DNA of 64,000 nucleotides from Cyclina sinensis (taxonomy: Eukaryota; Mollusca; Bivalvia; Venerida; Veneridae), in assembly GCA_012932295.1 (NCBI GenBank), contig JAAONU010000009.1:6064203-6128202 (forward strand), given 5' to 3'. The notes under the pieces were generated by a model. It worked only from the letters and a program-made list of their open reading frames with translations, had not been told where the DNA came from and did no database searches. Below, piece by piece: positions 36,629-47,300 of the stretch (within the stretch, counting starts at the first letter, position 1; each line of letters starts with the position of its first letter). A program made the position numbers and the translations under genes.

Positions 36629-39600
36629 TCAGAAACATTCGTGTGATGATATGGAAGAACATAATAACATGACTAATGTAAGTTTTCCATGACAGTTTAA
36701 ACCAAACGATATTCGATAAAAGATATTTGTTAAAAGACAACAATCTTCCACGAACCTTCCACTCAAAAAAGCCAAAATCAAGGGAAATTTGCTCCAGAGA
36801 TGGTAGTCAGTTGTAAATACGCTTTTCAAGGAGCCGGTCCCACAGGTACATTTATCTCCCGTGGATTTCTGTGTTGTTCCACTGTTACAGTTATCTTCCG
36901 TGTTTTTCTGGGTGGTGCAACCGGGATCGGCTTCATATACATTTATCACAACAGTTGTGCTTCCGGTTAATTGTGGAACACCGCCATCTACTGCTATGAC
37001 GTCAAGGAAATACCTTGCAGTTCTTTTTACGCTGAGTGGTTTCGCGACAGCAATTCTGCCAGATCGCGATGAAAGTGTAAAGTCGCCATTTGCATTACCA
37101 CCTGTAATGTGTTAAAAAATTCTCAAAGCGAAATTTCATTTCCTCGCTTTTAGACTGTGTTTGTTCTTAAGTAAGCGATAATTAACGATTGTGTTTAAGA
37201 TTACTAAAATTAGTATTTAGTTATGTTCATTTGCTAACGAATTCACTTGTAAGAGTGACAAAACATGAAATAAGGGGAGTTAATCCGAAAAATGAAAATC
37301 ACTTGTCGCTGCCAGATTCGATCAATCATTCTCCGATCTGAATCTTAACATTGCTTCTTTTCTTGCCTATTTGCTCTAAATTGAACCGCAAAAATAAGGT
37401 CACTATTTAACTGAACGAGATGCTGTCGAGTCAACAGTTGTTTTAGTTGTTATCTACAAAAGAAAACTGAATTGTTCTTAATATGCATAATATGTAGGGA
37501 TGTCAACGAGTATCCGAGTACTCGGATATCCGGATACCATGTTGGTATTCGGATACTAATTTTCTATACGAATATTCGTATACAAAATAAAAATAACAGT
37601 GAAATTTAACTTTGATAGAAAAAAATCAAACACTGGCAAAATTAATTTGACAATTTCATGACGCTAAACAAAATCGTGTCTATTGACTGCCCGCGGCATA
37701 TCACTTAATTGGTTTATTGTCGCACGCCGTGTATTCATCTTGCAAACTGCTAAGATACAACGCGACACCCCATTGTGTTTATAGAGTCTATATAAGAATA
37801 TCTTGCCCCATTGTAAAACAATTAGCAGTGTCAAACATGGCAATTATGGGGTACACGGTTACTTCCGCAAATAATCCTATAATAGTTTTAACGCAATACT
37901 AAAAGAATATCCAGTCAAAATGTGAGTACTCAAACGATGTATCCAATCAATGATTTTCTAAAACAAGCGTTATAATTTTAATGTGTCAAACAATCATTCT
38001 TATCTAGAATTCCAAAGCATTCATATTAAAAAAATAAGAACCATTCTCAGCAACATGCCTCCTAAAATAGCATCCGACGTTTCGAAATACTTCACGTGAT
38101 CGGAAAGCAAAACAGCGAAAAACAAACAGACAGAAACGTTTTGAAGTCTATTAAAACTTCTAACACGTTTGAAATCATTGTTTTGTCTTATTTTGTTTGC
38201 GCTCACATAGTACCGTAAGCTGCATAAATACATGTACCTGTATGAAAGAATAGATTAATAAAATAACATTTTGATATACGGTGATATTAAAATGATATCT
38301 TTAAAAAAGTTTAAATGATATATCATATTTAGAAAGTAAAATGGACAGACCATGGAAAAAATAAACAATAAACGGACGAATGACGTTTTCGTTAGAAACT
38401 TAGATTTGCCGCACATGCGTATTGGCCGGAAAATATACTTCAGTGGCCACATGAAAACTAAAAACGGTCAACAACATGTCTTTGTATTATCATCTTTATT
38501 TACACGTAGATACAAAAACAGTTATTGTTTTGTGAAACTGTCTTATCACCTGTAATATGACTACCGGAACAATATGTAAAACATACATCAAATGTTAAGC
38601 CTAGGAATTGGAACATAGAGATCGTCTAGTCGTCGATTTTATACGAGTATCCGGATAGTATCCGGATAGTCTATACGAGTATCCGGATACCGTTTTAGGT
38701 ATTCGTTGACATCCCTAATTTTTTAATATGATTTGTTTTTTTTTTAAAAAAGAGAGGGTAATATACATGAATTGTAACTCAGGGATCTCCCGTTTCCCCG
38801 CACCCCCACACAAATTTACACACAAAGTTACACTACAGATTATCTGTCGGAAAAGGCCCACTTATTGGTTCTATACACTCAGCAAAAACCAGGACTGTCT
38901 CTGGACTATGCTTTCTGTATCGTGTGCTATCTCCCAAATGTTTAATCTTTTTGAAATCGACGAAAAAATCAGTAAATATGGATAGAAAAAATAATGCTCA
39001 GAATGTACAAAAGACGTACCTGTTAGTACGTACGTTACGTCACGATTGGGAGATGTAAGGTCGCCATCGAATGCATTCACCAATACGACAGACGTACCTG
39101 AAATAAATCTTCGGCTTGTAAGCAAAACACGGTAAAAGAAAGGGTCATTTCTAAAATGTACTTTTCATTGTGTAAAAGTTAATGTCATCGGCAGTTATTT
39201 TCAGAGAAAATTGCTTCAGAAGTAATACGGAGATAAATTAGAACTACTTTCAATCGGAGGGTACACTTACGGAAAATTCCGGAGATAGTCGAGTTTGCAC
39301 GATTGACTTTGTTTTGGGCATGAATGTATCATTTGCAAAAAGTAAATAAAAAGCTTAAGCATGTGTTTTATTTTTTATACTATTTAATTATAGCACATTG
39401 TAAAATAATAAAGTTCGCGCAGTTTTCTATAGCAATAAACTTACCGACAGGCTTGTCCTCCGGGATTGTGGCTTTATAAAATTTATGTGAAAATGATGGA
39501 GGCCAGTCGTTTACATCGGAGAAAAATATTGTCATGGTAACTGTACCAGTCTTGTGAACAGGTGTGCTCTCATCTTCCGCTCTAAGGAGAGAACAGTTTT

Positions 39601-40950
39601 GAAGTATATATGTATACCTAAATTCCAAACTTGGACGTGTCTATCACTCCGTTCGGATGATACCATTTATCGTTTTATAAGATGCATGTATAAACATTTT
39701 ATGAACATGTCATATCTGTAAAGAAAGCAGTGTCGACCATTTTAAAGATATGTAGAATTGGTTTGCCCTTATTTGAATAACAAATGCATTTGTAACCTGG
39801 AAAGTAAAGGTAAAATATTCATTCTGTGATAGTCAGTTTTTTTATAATAGATACGTCTAAGCTTTTATTCAGTTTGAAGCTATAGTCAAATTGAACTAAA
39901 ATTCTTGAAATTTTCATATCGAGACTATAAATTGTTTATATGCAAATTTATGAAAAGAGATCAGTGAATGCCGAAGTATTTAGCTGTTGGGTTCAACTAC
40001 CGTATGATAAGTTCCCAAAAGTAATTCCTGTTTAGTTCCAGGTCCAAAGACTGGTATGTTTTAAGTTGGTCCAAATTGCTCCCACTAAGACGAAAAAAAC
40101 CACTTGGGTTTTGATCAAGAATAGAATATATAACTCTCCCAGTACCACCGACCGCCTCTAGAGTGATGTTAGGGTCAAAAGTTCCATCTAATAAAACCAC
40201 AGTGCAGTTTCCAACACCATTCCCACTGTTGATAAGTGGCTGTTTCCATGACGTAAATGTATTATTGCTCTGAGAATCTGTTGACAGAAAATCACGTGTG
40301 AAAGTCACGCGTGTAAGCCATCCTTACTGCATTTCTTATAAATGTAGTTATCATTTCAGAGTATAACAAAACATACAAAGAGATATTCAGTAATTCATTG
40401 GAAAAGACAAAAATATTTAAAAATGGCGTTTACAAAACAAACCTTCCGTACTGTTTATCTCTAAGGCTATCACGTTTACTTTTCTTTTCACATGCCTAAA
40501 CTAGCGTATTTTTGTTGTTGTTGTTATTGTTTTGTTGCTCCTGTTTTGCCAATCTTCTCGCTGAAATTGTGTTTTTATCATCACCATCATCATCATCATC
40601 ATTATTCATTTACTTTGACAAGTTGTCATGAAGAAGCACTTCTTATTTTTTGTTCATTAAACAATACTAAATCTTTAAAATCAATTCATTTTTCATAGTT
40701 TTGAGACATTCATGTCTGGCAGCTCCAAATCCACACGAAAAAAAAACAGTTATTATTCTATTAAAAGTCAAAATGATTAGTGTTAAATCAACTTGAATGG
40801 TTAGTTTATCTCTAACGCAGACGATTTCCTCTTTTAAATAGTGTAATTTTTCTTTTGCCATTATAAAGAAATCTCACCTGTCAGTGCAGCTGCTGTGTGC
40901 TTCATGAAGACAGTCAACAGGGTGACAATACGGGTCCAAATATATTCCAT
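36629..40950 (-). CDS. Cadherin-like gene C: single-module paralogue, 5 exons, 345 aa
   Basis: Exons on the - strand: 40878-40950, 40001-40277, 39445-39581, 39020-39097, 36629-37101. Lengths 73, 277, 137, 78 and 473 sum to 346 codons including the stop, and phases (1,2,1,1) match the other two genes exactly. Exon 1 is a signal peptide (ends KHTAAALT). Exon 2 opens with the family phrase FTSWKQPL and has AVGGTGRV. Exon 3 has the linker DVNDWPPSF at 139-147 with W replacing the usual N. The last exon completes the second repeat (IAVDGG) and adds a Cys/Thr-rich stretch and a long tail absent from the paralogues. The end of that tail is uncertain. It is a secreted or surface protein with two cadherin-type repeats, one module against two in copy B. 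The last intron holds a hAT-like element. Confidence 0.86.
37495..38717. mobile_element. hAT-like nonautonomous DNA transposon in intron 4 of gene C
   Basis: The left end reads TAGGGATGTCAACGAGTATC and the right end is its inverted near-copy (GTATTCGTTGACATCCCTA). Inside both ends are repeated ATCCGGATA motifs. The TAGGGATGTCAA end is typical of hAT elements as I know them. The element is about 1.2 kb and encodes no transposase. A flanking 8-bp duplication is not evident, so it is old or the ends are slightly misplaced. Confidence 0.7.
38867..38936 (+). mobile_element. SINE fragment next to the hAT-like element
   Basis: The stretch reading ACACTCAGCAAAAACCAGGA, then CTGTCTCTGGA..., TGCTTTCTGTATC and GTGCTATC, matches the 3' half of the SINE at 54221-54516. 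Confidence 0.6.
40578..40606 (+). repeat. (CAT)n microsatellite in intron 1 of gene C
   Basis: A short CAT/ATC trinucleotide run, seen directly. Confidence 0.9.
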
Positions 40951-41129
40951 TTTGCAGACAAATTACTTTGCAAAATATACAAAATCCTCAGCAGGTAAAG
41001 ACAATTTTGATTGGCGGAAGTGTTGAGATCCTGTTGGTTTAAATGCATGAAGCAGATGTATATCGCATCCGGATTTTGACTTGTTTTGATTATATGTTTT
41101 GATGTAATGGAGTTAAAAACTGCGTGTAA

Positions 41130-42735
41130 ACATATCAATATACCATGGGATTTTAGAAACCGTCTGTGCGCATATCAATATGCAGTGGGGTTTTAGAAAC
41201 CGCATGTGCACATATTAATATGCAGTGGGGTTTTAGAAACCGCCTATGCACATATCAATATGCAGTTGGTTATAGCAAATTAATATGCAGTGGGGTTTAA
41301 GAAACCGCTAGTTCGCATTTCAATATGCAGTGGAGTTACAGCATGTCAATATGCAGTGGGGTTTAAGAAACCGCTTATTTACATATCAGTATGCAGTGGG
41401 GTTTTAGAAACCGCTTATTTACATATCAATATGCAGTGGAGTTATAGCATATCAATATGCAGTTGGGTTTTAGAAACCGCTTTTTTACATATCAATATGC
41501 AGTGGAGTTATAGCATGTCAACAGCAGTGGGGCTTTGGAAACCGCTTGTTTACATATCAATATGCAATGGAGTTATAGCATATCAATATGCAGTGGGGTT
41601 TTTGAAACCGCCCGTGCACATATCAATATCCAGACGGTTCTTAGAAACCGCTTATTCACGTATCAGTATGCAGTGGGGTTTTAGAAACCGCTTATTCACA
41701 TACCAATATGGAGTGGGGTTTTAGAAACCGCTTATTCACATATCAATAAGCAGTGGAGTTATAGCATATCAATATGCAGTGGGGTTTTAGAAACCGGTTA
41801 TTTACATATCAATATGCAGTGGTGTTTTAGAAATCGCTTATTGACATATCAATATGCAGTGGAGAAATAACATGTCAATATGCAGTGGGGTTATAGAAAC
41901 TGCTTATTCACGTATCAATATGCAGTGGGGTTTTAGAAACCGCTTATTCACATATCAATATGCAGTTGGGTTTTAGAAATCGCTTATTCACATATCAATA
42001 TGAAGTGGAGTTATAGCATGTCAATATGCAGTGGGGTTTTAGAAACCGTGTATTCACATATCAATACGCACTGGGGTTTTAGAAACCGCTTATTTACATA
42101 TCAATATCCAGTGGGGTTTTAGAAACCGCTTATTCACGTATCAATATGCAGTGGGGTATTAGAAACCGCTTATTTACATATAAATATGCAGTGTAGTAAT
42201 AGCATATCAATATGCAGTGGGGTTTTAGAAACCGCTTGATTACATATCAATATCCAGTTGGGTTTTAGAAACCGCTTATTTACATATCAATATCAAGTAC
42301 GGTTTTAGAAACCGCTTATTTGCATATCAATATGCAGTGAGATTTTTGAAATCGCTTATTAACATATCAATATCCAGTGGTGTTTTAGAAGCCGGTTATT
42401 TACAAATCAATATACAGTGGGGTTTTAGAAACCGCTTATTTACGTATCAGTTTGCAGTGGGTTGTATAAACCGCTTATTAACATATCAATATGCAGCGGA
42501 GTTATTGCATATCAATATCCAGTGGGGTTTTTGAAACCGCCCGTGCACATATCAATATCCAGACGGTTCTTAGAAACCGCTTATTCACATATCAGTATGC
42601 AGTGGGGTTTTAGAAACCGCTTATTCACATACCAATATGGAGTGGGGTTTTAGAAACCGCTTATTCACATATCAATATGCAGTGGGGTTTTAGAGACCGC
42701 CCGTGCACTTATTAATATCCAGTGGGTTTTAAAAA
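41130..42735 (+). repeat. Satellite array, about 40-bp and 26-bp interleaved units
   Basis: Roughly 40 units follow the pattern CAGTGGGGTTTTAGAAACCG, CTTATTCACATATCAATATG. A shorter variant, GAGTTATAGCATATCAATATG, is interspersed. A block of about 190 bp with distinctive variants (CCCGTGCACATATC, CAGACGGTTC) occurs at 41569-41750 and again at 42497-42685, so long stretches were also duplicated. The array starts about 180 bp upstream of the gene C start codon. Open frames through it are repeat artefacts. Confidence 0.95.
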
Positions 42736-42739
42736 AACC

Positions 42740-44310
42740 CATGGTAAGTACCAAAGAAGCATTACAAGAATAACGTGAAACTGAAGCTTTCGAAAAAAAA
42801 CGTCGTTTCAAAATCGTTTTATTCATTAAGCACTGTGATTTTTTCTTTATTTATCTCTCTATTTAATTTAAGGTTAAAGTATAGAAATAAACATCCTTTG
42901 ATTTAAAGTTTATTTTCATTTAGAAAAGAAACATATTCTCATTACATGCAAATGTTAAAAATGGCAAAACATGGAATAAATGTTTACAAACAGAGAATAT
43001 AGATATACAAGTTTCCAAGAAGTTGAGTCGCTTTTACTCGTACATTACGATGTGTCCATTGGGGAGTATATATTTTATAAGTCACAGATAAGATAAGCCT
43101 CTCACGAATGCCAGACAAAGGGACAAAATGACTGGCCAGTTAAGTGAATGATCTCCCATATTCCCGACCCAAATAGCGACCGACGGTCCTCCTGCAAGAC
43201 ATACTGGCAACTGACGGACAAACTGACCGACCGACTGACCGCATTTCAGACCGGCTAACTGACTCCGATCGACCATCTGACTGAATGACTGCTAACTGGA
43301 GACAAGTGTATACTCGATCATTGTATCATTTGCTGACAAATTAGTTGCAATAAGTAATTGCACTTCCGAATAAATAAAAAAACAAAGCATAAAAGCATTT
43401 AAACTGTCAACCAGTATCTATATATGTTTATTTAAAGTCGGTACCGGTTTCCCATATGACGATCGCACCAGCGTAGTTTATTGTAGGTTGTGGGGATAGT
43501 TTAACGACTCAGATATGCATGATCTAGAATAGTTTTGCTTACCAGCTATTACATATAAAGCACTAAAATTTACTGTATTGTTTTAAGTGAAGCGTATGCA
43601 AGAAAAAGGGCAAGTTCAGGTGGAAGCTCCAGAGAAGGGTAGGCTGTAAATAACTCCGCCTATAAAATTGTTGACCAACGAAAAGCGTGGGCCTGAAAAT
43701 ACATGTATGTAAAATTTATGTTACCTCTCTCACTTTGTGCAGAACGAAGAAGCAAAGAACAATGGAACACAGGCTCAGACTTGTGTTTTTGTAGATTTCA
43801 GCTCTTCAGTGCCTGAAGTGTGATTACTACAAACCCTGGTGCCGTTCAAATTAATTTTGCGTTTGCAGGGTCGAGTTTTACCCTACTCTAGAGTTCCACG
43901 TGAACTCGCCCAAAGTTTATTTGTTTGTATTGCTTTTAGATACATGTACGTGTATAAGCACCAGATTTGCATGCGGAGTAATAAAATATTGCGCGACTTA
44001 AAGTAACTAAATCTTAGGTATGATTCCTCTAAATAGATTTCCAAAGGTCGCCATTATAGGTGCTTACCACAACATTCATCTGGCAAATTGCACTACTTTT
44101 GTTCAGATCTACCTTAAATACAAAATCCGCGTATAAAAATTTAGGCCAATAATGGAGCTAAGGTACCGTTATCGAATCGAAGACGCTCATTTCCTGATTT
44201 GCAGTGAATGCGCCAGTTTCGATTTAGTAGAGTCATACCTGTATGTACGTTTTCGTGAATGCAGGAACTATTTTCTTGTAGTTACAAGCATGATTTTCAC
44301 TTTTCTTACG
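42740..44310. other. Gene-free spacer between satellite and TMEM45-like gene
   Basis: No coding exon is seen. A reverse-oriented SINE remnant (GGTACCGGTTTCCCATATGAC) lies at about 43436-43500. The GACCGACCGACTGACCG stretch near 43225 is low complexity. Confidence 0.5.
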
Positions 44311-44317
44311 CACTTTG

Positions 44318-47300
44318 TCACGCTTCATTCAATAACAAACTGTCTTTTTCTGGTTTATTATCAGAATCTGTTGTACACTCAAAGTTCTTTAATGCAACGT
44401 AAGGACAACGTTTCTTTTGACCGCCGAGAAATCGGTCAAACCAACTACATTTACTACAGACTGCCATCACACAGTACGCCACAATCATAAACACCAGAAC
44501 AAATATAATGTTCAGACCAAAGGCGGCTACAATGAAGTGCACATTCCTTTCGTCGTGTTGATCCCAGGCTGGGTTGTGCAGACGTCCTGACAAAAAAATA
44601 GACACAGAGTTAATATTTATTCTAACATTGTACGATGACTCTGAAATGTCAACAATTGTGATATTTACAGATTTCATATCAACATTTTAAAAAAAAATCT
44701 GTTATATGAATCATAAATTCGAAAGCAAGATGCAGAGATACGAGAAAACTAAGGACATGTCTTGGATTAAGGGTACAAAGTCAGGCTCAAAAGCACAATC
44801 CATTTGTCGGTACGTGTTCTTGTCGGAACTCCAGGAAGCAGCCAACTTAGTAAAGATATATAAATGTTATTCATTTACAACAAACATGGAATGAATGTCT
44901 ATTTTCTGTTTCTGTTACATTGGTATGCGTTTAACCCTTACCGTGATAGAGACAACTGACTCTGCGACCTGTGCGACCAGTGCAGACCAAGATTAGCAGT
45001 CTGATCATGGTCTACATCATTCGCCTGTCATTTATTAAATTTTCATATTTTTTCAAATTTGCATTATATTAAAATAGGCAAATTGTAAACTAGGCATAAG
45101 AGACCATCGAGTTTAAGATGTCCGGTAAGACATGTGTCACGTGGCTGCTTATTGAGTGTGTCAAGCCTCTGTTAGCTTTTGACACTAGGAGAAAGTTATT
45201 ACTGTTATTTAAAATACTTGCTGGTTAACATGTCATTGTTATATAATACAGAATCCAAAATGTTTTCAAGGAGTAACTAACAATAGTTTTTAAAATTGTT
45301 ATTGCTGCAGTTTTCTTTCTTGATACTGGTGTAGGTAGAAACCTTTAGTATTTTCTTTCTAATAGCTAAAAAGTTAACAACAACAGGTATTTATAGTATT
45401 TTTAAAGATTGTCTTTACCTGGGAATGGTGTGGGCAGAAACAGCACATGCGCCATGTAGATATACCAGATTCCATTGCATAGGGCAGCGAGGCACCGCAG
45501 AAGCTGTGGTAAAATTTGTTCTCTATTGGAAAACTCCACCAAAGCTGCCGTGCCGGTCAGCGCGGTTAATGGTATCCCTAGTCTGGAATGAGCAATAGGA
45601 CATAGGTATTGCGTAACTATGGACTCTTAAAAAGCAAACTGTTTTATTTACTAATCGACCACTGTCAGTTTACGTTATTTACACTTACTGGAGTTTTTGT
45701 TTGGGAAGCAGCCATTTTGGTTGTCACTTTAATATTCTCATTTAGTAGTCCAGCAATGTTGCAATGGACGGATCAGTGAACCCACGATGAGGCAAAGGAT
45801 TGTTATCCGGATTCATACACTGATTTGTTTACGAATAAAATGCTCGTATGTAAACATTTACTAAAATGATTGTCTACAACTGATTTCTTTTGCTGTTAAG
45901 TAAAAGACATTAGGAAGTGGTAGCCAGATTGGGTATAAAAATATAAAATATTCAAACCCTTAACTTCTGTACCGAGAGTGAAAAAAACGGGCCATGATAA
46001 CTCGGTACTTAGGTGTATTATGTTCGGACGGTCCCGGGATTCGAACCCCAGCCCCAGCATGGGTAGTGTCTTTGTCCGCAGTCCATCCGTAAGTATAAAG
46101 GTGCCAATAATTAATGTTACTGCCTTATCTCTCAAACGACTGGTTCATTACTGGTGCCTTTAACGCAACGTAACTATGTCGTACTCAAGCTAGAATAAAT
46201 TAGTACAGATAGAGTAACGTCCCGCTAATTTGAGCTGTCAGAATGGGCTAACCAATAAGTTGGTCTAAATGGCTTTTCTCATTTGTTCAAGTTTTGACTT
46301 TGGTTCTTTAAAACTGTTAATTTTCGTTGATTTTAAATCAATTAAAATATCCTTACGAAAATTAGCTAGGTTTTGATATAGATTTAATAAAAACACCGGA
46401 AATATGTATATGTTTTATAATTTTAAAGGTACAGACCTGTGAAGTTGGTTCTCTAATGGTGACTTGTGCATGCTCTCATCACTGTGGTAGTAAAACTCTA
46501 TACTGAACCTTTAAATGAAACGGAATGAGTTTCAGTTAGTTTTCTTTCTGATAACCATGACATCACGTGTTCCACATTGAATGAATTCCTTTAAGCCATT
46601 CAAGTCTGGGTTATGCTCTTTGTCAGTTGTATGAATCAATTTCCAATTGAAAGGGTTTCTGGTACAAATTTTCGATTTTATTCTATTAAGGGAAGCAAGT
46701 TTTTTTGAAAATAAAAACAGCGTTGACCCTGACCAGACGCCGTATGTCTGGTCTGGGTCTGCACTGTTTGCCTATGTCTAATTATACAGACGCTAGTTAT
46801 CAATTTATATTAAGTGGCATAAGAAAAAAAGTTGCTAGGAACTCACGGTTGCTTGGCCACACGGAACGGACGCCAAAGGTCACAGAGTGCTAACAAAGTT
46901 ATTCTCAGGCGAGTTAGAACATCACAAAAATTACTCAGATGATAGCTTTAGAAAAGTTGTGCGTGTTTTATACTTGATATGTGGTGTAATTGTTCATGCT
47001 GATTCAGAACTGCCAAGGATCAAACATAGAACTCCCAGAAATAGTCCTCCTATAGAATTCACCAAAGCTTCAAAACGTTGCATTTAATTCTGTGTAAATA
47101 CATAAGTGTAAACAAGAAAGAACTACTTCATAGTACCCAATCTTTTAAAGGATGAATAAGGATCATTGACTCCTCAAAGTACTAACAACTCATTACTCTG
47201 GTTCCCGGCCTATCTTTGCGTAGCTATGTAGGGGCGGATAACTAGATAAACGACATAACAAAGTACTAATTACACTCTATTCTGGTACCCTGCCTAGATT

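Noticed and set aside
41290..42653. Open frames encoding ISICSGV/ETAYLHINMQW repeats; also considered as a CRISPR-like array
   Set aside because: They are translations of the 40-bp satellite. Units are contiguous and without unique spacers, and the locus is eukaryotic.
44152..44490. 112-aa + strand frame
   Set aside because: Shadow of the terminal TMEM45-like exon on the - strand.
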